Below are positions 23,640 through 34,498 of a DNA stretch of 64,000 nucleotides, piece by piece (the first letter of the stretch is position 1; the number at the start of each line of letters is the position of its first letter). Source of the DNA: Zhengitettix transpicula (Eukaryota > Arthropoda > Insecta > Orthoptera > Tetrigidae); NCBI GenBank assembly GCA_037074705.1, contig CM073593.1, positions 108,750,238 to 108,814,237 on the forward strand, in the 5' to 3' direction. A program made the position numbers and the translations under genes. A model generated the notes under the pieces. It had not been told where the DNA came from and did no database searches. It saw only the letters and a program-made list of their open reading frames with translations.

Positions 23640-23985
23640 ATAATTATATATTATTTCTGATTTATCTGGCCATTAATTATTATATTAAGCCCTATTATAT
23701 ATTATCTCTGATTTATGTGGCCATTAATTATTATATTAAGCCCTATTATATATGATCTCTGACTTATCAAGCCAGTAATTACTATATTGAGCCCTATTAT
23801 ATATTATTTTTGGTTTATCTGGCCAGTAATTACTATATTAAGCCCTATTATATATTATTTCTCATTTATGTGGCCAGTAATTACTATATTGAGCCCTATT
23901 ATCTATTATTTCTGGTTTATCTGGCCAGTAATTATTATATTAAATCCTATTAAATATTACTTCTGGCCAGTAATTATTGTAATTA
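23640..23985 (+). repeat. 51-bp satellite, about 6.5 units
   Basis: GGCCATTAATTATTATATTA recurs at 23668, 23719, 23770, 23821, 23872 and 23923 with exact 51-base spacing; the last interval is 42. Confidence 0.9.
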
Positions 23986-24302
23986 TATTTATGAAATGAC
24001 ACATAATTTTTAAATTCAATACTTTGAAGAATTTATTTATTTGGAAGATTCTGTAGTTATATTACCATCAAGATAATCACCCTCCTAAGACACAGTTGTA
24101 CCCCTTATATTATTTATATAACAGAGTTGTTCATTTTTAAACTCAAATATAAAAAGCTACAAAAATAAGAGGCTTAGAATAGTTTTAAAAGAAACTTCGG
24201 AAAAACCCCCTAATTTAAATTAGTTATTTTGAAAAACATCAGTTCTGATTATTTGGTTTACTGTTACTGTTGATACAAAAAAAAATATATAATGGGATGA
24301 AC

Positions 24303-24346
24303 TTCTATAACCGAAGAGGTTTCAAATAGTGACGAAACGTGTTATT
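24303..24346 (+). ncRNA. hammerhead-like motif, one base lost from core
   Basis: ATAACCGAAGAGG then GTGACGAAACGTGTTAT. Relative to AUAAC-CUGAAGA one U is missing. Stem II GUUUC/GUGAC has four of five pairs, and stem I AUAAC/GUUAU is perfect. Confidence 0.45.
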
Positions 24347-24720
24347 TCTATTACAAATCATTTTTTGACTTTAAAAACGCTGTATCTTTTATTTATAAAA
24401 TTAATTTATTTTCATTGTAACATTTCTTGTTTTAATTTTTTTTTAAAAAAATACTTAACTTCTTTTAAGGTTTCAAGTTAGAAAATGAAACACTGGAAAG
24501 TTTCGACGGTGTTTGTGTCATCGTCTGTTAAAAAAAACTTTAGGGTTGAAAACCCGCTTTTTTTAAAAAAAATTATTATAAAAAAATTTCAAGCACATAT
24601 AAATTTTTTTGTTTTTTAATTCAGTTTTTTGTTTAAATTTATTATTATAAAATCAAGTATTTTCCGACTAACAACTGACATTTTGTTTGAGAAACAGCCA
24701 TATTTTTTTTTATAAAAGGA

Positions 24721-24764
24721 CAAGAACGTTTCAGAACATATTTGTAGGTTCTTCAGGTTGTGCC
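24721..24764 (-). ncRNA. hammerhead-like motif, both boxes present but weak stem II
   Basis: The minus strand reads GGCACAACCTGAAGA, 17 nt, then GAAACGTTCTTGTCC. Both boxes match and stem I partly pairs (CACAA with UUGU), but the 17-nt segment between the boxes does not form a convincing stem II. Confidence 0.35.
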
Positions 24765-24901
24765 TTTTTCTTCCTAAAAATTAATAAAGTTCGGTATTAA
24801 AAAAAAATTATATTGGGTGATAGTTTTGAAAAAATTCTATTAATGTTATATCTTATAATTATTTTTTTAAAAAATCTGTATTTGTATATTGAAGTAATTG
24901 T

Positions 24902-24947
24902 CACAATCAGAAAAATGGTAAAAATTGGTATCGAAACGTTGTTGTGT
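24902..24947 (+). ncRNA. hammerhead-like motif, decayed box 1
   Basis: CACAATCAGAAAAATGG then TATCGAAACGTTGTTGTG. Stem I CACAA/UUGUG is perfect, stem II GGUA/UAUC pairs, and GAAACGUUGU is intact. Box 1 has decayed to CAGAAAA with an added A. Confidence 0.4.
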
Positions 24948-24950
24948 TTT

Positions 24951-25959
24951 TTTTTAAAAAAATAAATTATATTTCGTGTAAAGAATGTTTGTGATTGATA
25001 GTGGTTAAGTATTTTTATAATAATCGAACTGTAATCCCGTAGTGTTTTTTTATCTCTTTCCAGTAAGTTTCACCCCGTAAGTAACTTGAGTTAGTTTTCC
25101 TTCATCTCCCTGAGGATTAACGTGAATCATCCTCCTCTGTGTCTCGTCTCGCTTCTGCGTGAACGTTCTTGAGAAGATGGCCTCAGGTGTGTTTGGAAAC
25201 GTCGTGACGGCGACTTGTATTTTAATTCTATCATCGACGACTTGAGATCTCTGGACGACACGTGCGCGGGGGTGAGGTGGGAGGGGGTGGGGAATAGAAC
25301 AGTCGTGGAAATTCTCCGTGTAGATGAGTTACAAATGTCGCCGCCGGGGGGCGGGAGGTGAAGGCGAGGCACCTGATTAATTAGTTGTCGAACTGTTGTT
25401 GGGTGGCTTCACAAATAACAAAAGAGAACTGGCACGCGCGCGTTGTTGAAGGGGGGGGGAGGGGGTAGGGGAGTGCCTGGGGAACCGTAATGAGCTTTTC
25501 GTCGACTTCCGTCTGAAACGTTGGTGCTTTATCAAGGCAATAACTTGGATGTCGTCATCTGAAGATTGTCAAGGCTCTTTCATTTTCCAAGGAAGGGGGA
25601 AAAGAAATTAGAAAAGGTCAGATGTCGCTGATGACGTAGCAATGATGTTGCCGGTGCGCCACGTTACTAGAAGGGAAAATAAAACCGGATAATAAAGACG
25701 TAGAAGCGCGCCGGAAAACCAAGTATTAATTTAAACTTCCTGTATGAATCGATTGACCAATGACGTCCTCCCAAATTAAATCAGCAGGCAAAAATGAAAA
25801 CAAAAAAGTATATGAATGAAAATACACTAGGAGAATCACGGGGTGAAACTTACGACACTGAGCTGCGTTCGCACTGTGATGGTGATGATGTCTGTCCTAA
25901 TGTATGTTGTTAATTGTCGAGGTAATATTAAGGGGACGGAAAATTTCAGTTGTTACAGA
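24951..25959 (-). other. tetraspanin intron 1, GC-richer patch
   Basis: 25130-25520 is GC-rich with G runs. Could hold a regulatory element; nothing specific seen. Confidence 0.4.
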
Positions 25960-27060
25960 GAGAAAATATGGTATACAAAAAAAGAAAGAGAAAAGAGAGA
26001 GAGAGAGAGAGAGAGAAAAGTGAGAGAATTTAAATTGGAAAGCAAAAAGAACTAGAATAGCGGGAAACAAAAGGTAAAGAAAAAAGATAAAAAGAAAATA
26101 GTGAAAAGACAAATGAGAAAAAAGGGAAAGAGAATTTATAAAAACAAAAGGGAGTAGAGAAAAGGCAAAACGAAAAGAGAAAGAGAAAATACAAAAGGAA
26201 AAGACAAAAAGAGAAGGCAAAGAGAAATGGTAAATAAAAAATACATAGAGGAAAGATAAATGAAAAAACAAATAGAAAAAAAATAAGAGAAAAGACAAAG
26301 AGAAAAAAATAAAAAATATGGTAAAATACAAATAGAAAAAACAAATACAAAAAAAGAAATGAAAAGACAAAGAGAGAAGACAGAGAGAGAAAACAAAACG
26401 AGATGAGAAAGAGAAAAGATAAATAAAAAATATATAGAGGAATGATAAATAAAAAACAAATAGAAAAAAATAAGAGAAAAGACAAAGAGAAAAAGCAAAT
26501 ACAAAAAAGGAAAAGAAAAGACAAATAGAGAAGACAGAGAGAGAAAACAAAACGATAAGACAAAGAGAAAAGATAAATAAAAAATATATAGAGGAATGAT
26601 AAATAAAAAAACAAATAGAAAAAAATAAGAGAAAAGACAAAGAGAAAAAACAAATACAAAAAAGGAAAAGAAAAGACAAATAGAGAAGACAGAGAGAGAA
26701 AACAAAACGAGAAGACAAAGAGAAAAGATAAATAAAAAATATATAGAGGAATGATAAATAAAAAAACAAATAGAAAAAAAATAGAAACGACAAAGAGAAA
26801 AAACAAATAAAAAAATATGGTAAATTACAAAGAGAAAAAAGAAATACAAAAAAAGAAAAGAAAATACAAAGGGAGAAGACAGAGAGAAAACAAAACGAGA
26901 TGACAAAGAGAGATGAGAAAGAGAAAAGACAGAGAGAAGAGAATAGAAAAGGCAGAAAAAATAGACAAAAGTAAATGACAGAGAAAAGTATAAAAGAAAA
27001 GGGAATAGTGAAAAGGAAAATAGTCAAGGGAAAAAAAGGATAGACAAAGAATAAAAGAGA
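25960..27060 (+). repeat. 1.1 kb purine-rich array with about 155-bp higher-order unit
   Basis: Almost only A and G with scattered C and T. AAACAAAACG recurs near 26390, 26544, 26699 and 26888 (spacing 154, 155, 188). It lies in intron 1 immediately after the tetraspanin exon 1 donor, so the pre-mRNA there is pyrimidine-rich. Confidence 0.85.
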
Positions 27061-27083
27061 GAGTAATTAAGTATGAGACTTAC

Positions 27084-27149
27084 CCAGAACAGCAAATTAA
27101 AAGTGACTAGAGCTCCCTTGGCGCATCTGGGGTTACATTCGACCGCCAT
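27084..27149 (-). CDS. tetraspanin, coding exon 1 (N-terminus and start of TM1)
   Basis: This exon encodes 22 residues, starting MAVECNPRCAKG and ending FNLLFW, the signature start of a tetraspanin: a short cytoplasmic tail with juxtamembrane cysteines (C5 and C9, likely palmitoylation sites) and the conserved Asn of TM1 at N18. Tetraspanins are four-pass membrane scaffolds that organise receptors and integrins in membrane microdomains. The exon ends at a good donor (TGG/gtaagt) in phase 0 and joins exon 2 to read FNLLFW-VSGCFLLVLG. The start codon has A at -3 and G at +4. The best acceptors lie 1 and 15 bases upstream of the ATG, so a non-coding first exon is expected further right. A roughly 1.1 kb purine-rich array begins within 30 bases after the donor. 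The gene runs right to left. Confidence 0.92.
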
Positions 27150-27180
27150 TCTGACAGATAATTACTGGAAAAAAAAGAGA
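27150..27180 (-). promoter_or_regulatory. 3' splice acceptor before the tetraspanin start codon
   Basis: Read on the minus strand, a pyrimidine run (TCTCTTTTTTTTCCAG) is followed 14 bases later by a second AG (CTGTCAG) directly before AATGG. Either AG could be used. This implies that the ATG exon is not the first exon and that the 5' UTR exon and promoter lie upstream, either in the unassigned DNA to the right or outside the window. Confidence 0.6.
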
Positions 27181-28425
27181 AAATTAGTATTTATATAATT
27201 ATAAACCTTACAATCTAGTAATAAAGAAACTGCTCCATTCGCTAGAATGAAATAATGTTCCTAAAACACCGTTACACAGCCACATGAAGCCTTTTTCCAA
27301 ACGAGAAGCTTTTTCGTGTGGACGTGAATTTCGTTTATTGCGTGACCACGTGACAGTCGGACCAACTATACGACGTTTACCTCGGGCGCGTTGTGAATGC
27401 CGGAATTTCTCCATTGTCCCTCGGCGACATTATTAGCCAGACACTGTCTTTGTTGTCTCCGTTTGCAAGCCCCGCCACGAGGGGGTGGAGAGACAACAGC
27501 AAGGTATTCGGTGGTTTCGATTCTGCTGCTCTAAGCTTTGACGGGGACAATTCACACGGACGAACCTGCTGCGAGCGTGTGTGTGTGTGTTTATATATAT
27601 ATATACACAAGCTGAGCTGAGTATTGGCCCGGGAAAGCCATTAATTGGACACGAATCTTTTGATTTAACCCCATCACGTCCCCTTCCAACCTATGGAGGT
27701 GAGATTCAACTTAAGCGGGGGTTACGGGGCGGGAATTATCCAGACAGTCTACAGAACCCCCTCCCACCCGGTAACTTAAGGGAGTGAAAAACGACCACCC
27801 AGACAGCTCAAGAAGGTGTCCAAGTGGCGCCCAACGTAGGGTTGACGACCCATGTGGTTTTCTTTTATTTCCCCCCCCCCTCCCCCCGCCTCAGGATGGA
27901 ACTGCAGTTTCGATCTTGGAGGTGCGTCGGTGCTAGTTGTAATCTTGGAGGCTCGGGGGTTTAATTAGTGTTAAAATGTTTGATCTAGCCTCAGGGGAAT
28001 GGTGCAGTCCGTCACGCACCACGTACCAAGATCAGCTCTCACCCCTTCCCGTCATGAAAGCACAGAGCAATTGCTGCTTTGGAAGTGTCCTAAAGTAAAT
28101 CGTCTTGTGACGTAGCTGGACGGGGAAGTTTTTAGTACCCCCGTACGTCACGATTGGTTAGTTTTTCTGATTGTCTGTTTCGCTTTTCTTTCCCTGACTT
28201 TGATCTATCCCGTCCGAGGTCCAACGCAACTCTGTTCTTCATTACACGAAAAGGTTTTCTTTTACGCGGACGGGTTAATGATTGAGGGTGTCTTGAGGGA
28301 CTTGCCCTTTGTGGTGAGGTCGGGGTTGATAGACATACATGCATAGTACATAGACCATTAGTCCTTTGACGGAGCCATAACCCCCGAGCTCGCTGTGGCT
28401 GATTAAGCGCTCTCGTATGCGAGTA

Positions 28426-28458
<33 letters not shown>

Positions 28459-29039
28459 GTGCACACGACGCGAAACCAATCGACGCGAGTTATACAAATG
28501 GAAGAGATTTACTCAACCACAGAGCTTCATCGTCATCATCTCTGGCCTCGTCGGTCCGTTAAAAAATTAAATATCGCTTTAATATAGCGAGGGGAACAAT
28601 ATAGTGAATTCACCGACTGTTCCTGTGTTACGCGGCCTCTGGCATTATTAACATGAAGACTTTTCTCAAAACAGTAAAACCACAGCCTTATTCAAGAAGT
28701 CTTCAGATCCTTTCACTATTCTAAAGACCTCCGCCATCTTGATAATGTTCTAATACTTAATTTTTAAGTTCATTTTCCCTCGGAAACCTTATGATATGAT
28801 TTATTACAATTACAATTATTAATTTATTTATCAACATTCGTTTTAACGGAAAATTTTATATTATTTTCATCTATAACTCTTATGGCTTTTGCAAACTCTT
28901 ATCGATAAAAAACTTGTATAATTTTCCATTGATAAATTACTAAATTATCTTTCACACAACTTCTTTGGTTTTCGTAAATCAAACCACTTAATTCGGCATA
29001 AAAAATATATATACATAATTAATTTTATTTTAACAAATT
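27181..29039. other. upstream of the tetraspanin start exon; no exon identified
   Basis: Mixed composition with C/G runs near 27870. A non-coding first exon or promoter could be here, but no decisive signal was found. Confidence 0.4.
28428..28458 (+). repeat. (GT)n microsatellite
   Basis: About 15 GT units. Confidence 0.95.
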
Positions 29040-30045
29040 TTAGAAGAATTACATGTTGCGTTCCAATTACATAGAATTAATTAATATTTAAACATTTTAT
29101 AATTATCTGAAATGACTAGTCAACCATTTTACAACTGATTAATTAATATTAATACATTTTACAATTATTTTAAGTAATTACTCTACCGTTTTACGTCTAA
29201 TTAATTAATATTGATAATTATGTAATTTTAAGGAATTATCCTTTTACAACTCATTAATTAATATTAATACATTTTACAATTATGTTAAGTAATTACTCTA
29301 CCTTTTTACGTCTAATTAATTAATATGGATAATTATGCAATTATTTTAAGTAATTTTCCTTTTACAACTCATTAATTGATATTATTACATTTTACAATTA
29401 TTTTAAGTAATTACTCTACCTTTTACGTCTAATTAATTAATGTGGATAATTATGTAATTATTTTAAGTAATTATCCTTTTACAACTGCCTAGTTAATATT
29501 AATCTATTTTAAATTATTTTAAGTAATTACTTTACCTTTTATCGTCTAATTAATTATTATGTAATTATTTTAAAAAATTATCCTTTTACACCTAATTAAT
29601 TAATATAAATACATTTTTCGATTATTTTAAATAATTACTCTACCTTTTACGTCTAACTAATTAATATGGATAATTATGTAATTATTTTAAGTAATTTTCC
29701 TTTTACAACTGCCTAATTAATATTAATCTATTTTACAATTATTTTAACTAATTACTCTACATTTTATCGTCTAATTAATTATGTAATTATTTTAAGTAAT
29801 TATCCTTTTACACCTAATTAATTAATATAAATACATTTTTCGATTATTTTAAATAATTACTCTACCTTTTTAATCTAATTAATTAATATGGATATTTATG
29901 AAATTATTTTAAATAATTATCCTTTTTCAGCTCACTAAGTAATATTAATAATTTTATAATTATTTTAAGTAATTAATCAACCTTTTTACAACTCATTATT
30001 TAATATTTATACATTTAATAATTATTTTAAGTAATTGAAGGACAA
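29040..30045 (+). repeat. about 115-bp AT-rich satellite, about 8 units
   Basis: TAATTACTCTACCTTTTACG-like words recur about every 104-117 bases (29182, 29297, 29414, 29530, 29638, 29755, 29859), with half-unit similarity near 57 bp. Confidence 0.85.
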
Positions 30046-30789
30046 CCTGTAATTCTCTTAACTCCAGGTGTAAAATGTTAAAATTTGAAAATAAATTATG
30101 TAGAGTTTTTATGTACTTTTACAGCTGTCTGTGGCGTCAACCGAAAACCTCTTTAATATTTAAGAAGACTTAAAGTGCTTTAACTTACGAAAAAAAATTT
30201 ATTATTAAAGTTCTAATTATAGCAAATCATTCCTTCTGCTTTCACACAAATACCAAAATGATGCAAAATAACTTGTCAGTGCTGTAACTTTAACGCTTTC
30301 AGAGGAAAAAAAGGGTAGCTTAAAATCAGTATTTTAACAATGGCGACATTAGCGAAGCTTTACACGGGTCCCACTTACATTATTCCTACTCAACTGTGAA
30401 ATGGAAAACTTAATAAAAAAAAATTGAAATTATAACGAGAAACATTCGACGGAGCCCGAAATAGAACCTGGGAGTCAGTTTTAAAAAAATTAATTAGACT
30501 AAAAATACAAAGTTTCATGCACAAATTAATGACAGATTTAAAAATGTCAAAAAATAAAAATTCTAATGACTTTTCACTTCACTCGTAATTTTTTAAAATT
30601 TTAATTTGAACCAAATGCCAGAAGAATGTAAAGTCACCTTAATCTGTTTGTTTGAAAAGGTATAAAATGTGTTTCCTGGCTAAATAATTGCAGAACATTG
30701 GCAACCGCTTTCTTAAGTTACTTTCTTTATTGCTTTCCTCCCTCTTTCTTCTTTATTTTCCCTCATAAAATCCCAACAGTTATGCGAAT

Positions 30790-31165
30790 GATTTATGGAT
30801 ACCAAGAAATAGTAATGGACCCATATTAGAACCTTGTGGAACCCGTATTTTATTTTATTTTTTTCGCAAAATGAAATGAACAGGTTCTTAGCAGATTATG
30901 AATCCTCGTGCGTCAGAGTTTTCTGTCAGAAATTCAGCGGATTTTGGTAAATATATATTTTTTAAAATCATAACAAGGATTAACGGAGCCAGAATAGATC
31001 CTAGTGGAACCTGGACTTTCTGTCCAGTCAGAATTAAATGATTTATCAGGACATGAATCCTTTGTACGTTTGTTTCTACGCCACTCTGTTAGCGATTTAT
31101 GAATAATAAGTGAAATATGATGGACTGAGAATGGAACCTTGTGGAACCCCAAGCACAATGAAACG
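30790..31165 (-). repeat. RT-derived satellite, minus strand, about three units
   Basis: On the minus strand GVPQGSILSP, PGSTRIYSGS and VPQGSNMGPLLFLGIHKS occur in successive units. Each matches the VPQGSxLGPLLF motif of non-LTR reverse transcriptases. Unit boundaries are irregular. Confidence 0.65.
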
Positions 31166-31649
31166 TTTTAGGAGGCTTTGCACGAACCCTTAGTTATTCA
31201 ACACTTTAGTATGATAATTGGTGGTTTCAGTAATTCCACGGTTCACGACGAACAGTTGTTGTGGAAAGGTCACGTACGGTAAGTGTTTTCTAAAACCCCA
31301 CTCAAAGCGCTGTATAAATACAGCACACGTAAATAACACTTTCCTTTCAGACAATATTACACGTTTCGCAAGGCCTCGTTTAGTTCGTGAATCTCTCAAA
31401 TTAACCAGTTAATTAATTAGCGACTAAGTGCACGCGTTGTACTGTGTCGCGGCGTTGACTAATTACGGATGGAGGAGGAAGACGACAGGAGCTTCGCTGA
31501 CGCTGTGGGATGACAAAGAAATTGTGTGACAATTGTAGACAAAGAGACTCAGTGGAATAGATCTAATTTGCTACTGAAAATATATACAAGCTCAGACGAT
31601 TAAAAAGAACTGGCAAAAGTTGCTCGACGCCCCCGCAGGAAGCAGCGAC

Positions 31650-31885
31650 ATGAAGGAAAAACTTTGAGAGAGAGAGAGAGAGAGAGACAGAGACAGCAGA
31701 TGTAAAAATTGTTGTTGTTCGTTTTTATCCCCCCCCCTTTCCCCTCTCTCCTCCCACGCAGCTACTTCAAAGATAAGTGGGTCAAGAGGCAAAGTTTTTA
31801 GGGAATAAAGTAAGAGGAGACAAGAGACAATTCCTTTGAAAGAAAAAAAGAATTATTTTCGTCCTTACAATAAAGGACTATTTTC
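31650..31885 (+). repeat. left arm of a 2.5 kb inverted repeat
   Basis: Reverse complement of 33772-34142: shared words include AGATAAGTGGGTCAAGAGGC, GAGGAGACAAGAGACAATTC and GTTGTTGTTCG. Contains a short (GA)n run. Confidence 0.75.
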
Positions 31886-31936
31886 TTTTTCATTAAACCC
31901 CGACAGAGATTTTGGTAACTTATTTATGAATATAAA

Positions 31937-32610
31937 CCCTTTAGTGCATTATTTTTAAAAAATAAATTATTTGAGATGAGTTTCAGTGATTTCCAATACG
32001 ATAAAAATAACCAAAAATATATTGTCGAAATTTTTGTAAACGTTATTTGAACATTTTTATTATGTTGGCAAAAATGCAACGGCATGGAACATGTTGGTTC
32101 TAAATATGAATGTTCATTAACGTTAAATTTTGAAGCTCTTTTTTTTGTGTTTGTAAATAAAATTTGGCTACAGTAAAATTAAAGATTTTCTTTATTAAAA
32201 GTTAGTCGAAAGTAAAAAAGTCTTAAAGAAATCAACTAAAAATTTTGATCAATAATACAAATTAATTAAAATAATTACAGCTCTATTTATATAAACACAA
32301 TTTTTATGCAACAAATATAATTAGGTCTGATTTATCAATAATTCACATTAATTGGATAATTATGATTTCTAGCGTAATTATAATACCTTGAGGATGACGC
32401 TTCTTGAAAAAATACATAAAATAAATATTCTGCAGTTCAGGAGCAAAATCTGTCCCTTGGGGGTTGACTCATTGAAAGTTAGGACCGGGGGGGGGGGGCG
32501 ATGTTGTTTCATATCTGCATCACAATTCACAATTAGGTCTCTTAGAAACCAACAGGTGTCTCTGGGGGGGTGATACTACAAGTTATATATACTGTAGTTA
32601 CACTAGGCAC
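31937..32610 (+). mobile_element. family D element, longer copy
   Basis: Begins AACCCTTTAGTGCATTA and ends near CACTAGGCACTAGGG. Includes ATTAGGTCTGATTTATCAAT, a run of ten G, and the CTTAGAAACCAACAGGTGTC block. No transposase frame is visible. Confidence 0.5.
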
Positions 32611-32635
32611 TAGGGTGAGATTAATAACCTTGTGT

Positions 32636-33292
32636 CAGTGCAGATCCTGGCACATGCAGACGAATATTACCAGCGCTGAAGGAAGCCTTAAACCAGGCAA
32701 GTAGGAAGATGGGCTTCATGAGGGAAAGCAGACCAGCCCAGTATGTCAAAGACCTTTATAGTGGATGGACAACCATTGGAGAGAGTCGAGAGTTTCAGGT
32801 ACCTTGGATCCATAGCAACCTGCTCTAATGATTCCTCATAGGCCAGATTAGTTGCATTGAGTAATTTATTCAGGTCAAGGCTCCTCAGCCGCCCAACAAA
32901 ACTTACTATTTACAAAACTCTTGTAAGACCGGTTCTTACATGGTCCCTGTCGGAAACTGACGCAAGGCTGATTGATGGATTCTTAGAAGGATAATCGGCC
33001 CTGTGTGCGATGAGGGACAATGGAGGAAAAGGTACAATACAGAATTGTATGCTCCAGTAACAAAAATCATACGATCAGGAAGGATAAGATGGGTAGGAGT
33101 CTGAGGTGGCAAAGAAGATTCTACTTGGAAACCCAGGGAGGACAAAGAGAACGTGGTAGACCCTGAAGAAGATGGTTGGACGGAGAGGAGGAGGATCTAC
33201 GGAAGCTGCGAAGAGGACAGCACATGATCGTAAAGGATGGAAGAAGCTCGTTGGTTCACTACGGACTGCAGCGCCATGGAAGAAGAAGAATA
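32636..33292 (+). pseudogene. RTE-like non-LTR retrotransposon, 3' part with tail
   Basis: Reading with frameshifts: QILAHADEYYQ (from a YADD motif), then LNQASRKMGFMRESR, VDGQPLERVESFRYLGSIA, TKLTIYKTLVRPVLTWSLSE, LRRIIGPVCDEGQWRKRYN, TELYAP. It ends ACTGCAGCGCCATGGAAGAA with a GAA-rich tail, a usual 3' end for this group. It is the last third of the ORF: 5' truncated and broken. Confidence 0.75.
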
Positions 33293-33364
33293 GAACCTTG
33301 AAAAACCCGCTTTACAACCTCAATCTCAAATAACCGTTTTACCACTGTGCGTTTGATTTTTATT

Positions 33365-33690
33365 TAATAGATTTTGCTAATTTTTTTCTGAATATTAATG
33401 TGGAGTAATGGACCCCATAATGGAGTCTTGTATATTTATTTGATCTAAATCTGAGTTAAACGTTAACCGGAACACGAATCCTTTTGCGTCAGCAATGATT
33501 GAGTGATGGACTCATAAGACAACCCTGTGGAGCACTTTTTTAATTAATCACAATCTCAATTAATCGTGACATTAATAATTGTTAAATTATAAAAACTATC
33601 AGACGGTTAATGCATGTATAATAAAATTTAAGGCAATTAATTCAGAAATAAAATTAATTAGGCAATAAAAAAGGAAAAAAATATTTTTTT
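33365..33690 (-). repeat. RT-derived repeat, copy 1 of a direct pair
   Basis: The minus strand contains SAPQGCLMSPS-like and decayed QGSIMGS-like codons. The whole block recurs at 34145-34460 (for example AACACGAATCCTTTTGCGTC in both). Confidence 0.6.
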
Positions 33691-33704
33691 AAAATATAAA
33701 TTAT

Positions 33705-33748
33705 TGAAACGTTTCGTCGTTGCATTAAGAGGAAATCGCTGTCGGGGG
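33705..33748 (-). ncRNA. hammerhead-like 3' half (GACGAAACGTTT) at end of a direct repeat
   Basis: The minus strand keeps CTCTTAATGCAACGACGAAACG, shared with the copy at 34456 (the sequence of that copy is close to this one). The box 1 region here has diverged. Confidence 0.3.
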
Positions 33749-33771
33749 TCACAGTTTAATGAAAAAGAAAA

Positions 33772-34142
33772 TGGTAACTTTAGTCCTTTCTTGTAAGGAC
33801 GAAAATAATTATTTTTTTTCAACGGAATTGTCTCTTGTCTCCTCTTACTTTACTTCCTAAAATCTTTGCCTCTTGACCCACTTATCTTTGAAGTAGCTAC
33901 GTGGGGGAGTGGGGGGGGGGGGATAAAACGAACAACAACAATTTTTACATCTGCTCTCTCTCTCGCTCTCTCTCTTTCTCTCTCTCTTTTTTTCTCTTTC
34001 TCTTTCTCTTTTTCTCTCTTTGTCTCTCTCTCTCTCTCTCTCTCTTTTTTCTCTTTCTCTTTCTCTTTTTCTCTCTTTGTCTCTCTCTCTCTCTCTTTTT
34101 CTCTTTCTCTGTTTCTCTCTCTCTCGCTCTCTCTCAAAGTTT
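33772..34142 (-). repeat. right arm of a 2.5 kb inverted repeat
   Basis: Matches the arm at 31650-31885. Its (TC)n/(TTTC)n tract (33955-34135) is expanded compared with the left arm. Confidence 0.75.
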
Positions 34143-34144
34143 TT

Positions 34145-34460
34145 TCAGAGATTTTGGTATATTTTTCTGAATATTAATGTAGGGTAATGGACCCCATAAT
34201 GGAATCTTGTTGAACTCCCTTATTTTTATTTCATCACAATCTGAATTAAACGTTTAACCGGAACACGAATCCTTTTGCGTCAGCATTGATTTACTAACAT
34301 AGATGGACTCGTAATACAACCCTGTGGAGCACTTATCATCACAACCTCAATTAAACGTGACATTCATAAATCTTAAATTATAAAAATTATCTGACGTTTA
34401 ATAAAATTTAAGGCAATTAAGTCAGAAATAAAATTAATTTTTGTTAATATAATTTATTGA
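34145..34460 (-). repeat. RT-derived repeat, copy 2 of a direct pair
   Basis: Same order of words as 33365-33690, offset by about 750-780 bases. Each copy is followed by a hammerhead-like half site. Confidence 0.6.
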
Positions 34461-34498
34461 GACGTGTCGTCGTTGTATTAAGACCTCTTCATTTTTGC
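34456..34498 (-). ncRNA. hammerhead-like motif, decayed (ATGAAGA...GACAC)
   Basis: The minus strand reads ATGAAGAGGTCTTAATAC, then AACGACGACACGTC. Box 1 differs at C3, and GAAAC has become GACAC. Stem II GUC/GAC is kept. It is the sister copy of the motif at 33705, 753 bases away. Confidence 0.35.

Noticed and set aside
23640..23985. Regular 51-bp repeats considered as a CRISPR array
   Set aside because: Units are tandem without unique spacers, in a eukaryotic context; it is a satellite.
24487..24530. Minus-strand GACGATGACAC followed by CACCGTCGAAAC
   Set aside because: Hammerhead box 1 is incomplete and the pairing uses core bases; too weak to list as a feature.
25897..27027. Minus-strand open frames of up to 376 codons, rich in Phe, Leu and Ser, resembling membrane proteins
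   Set aside because: Composition artefact of the purine-rich array; three overlapping frames are open, and there is no non-repetitive core.
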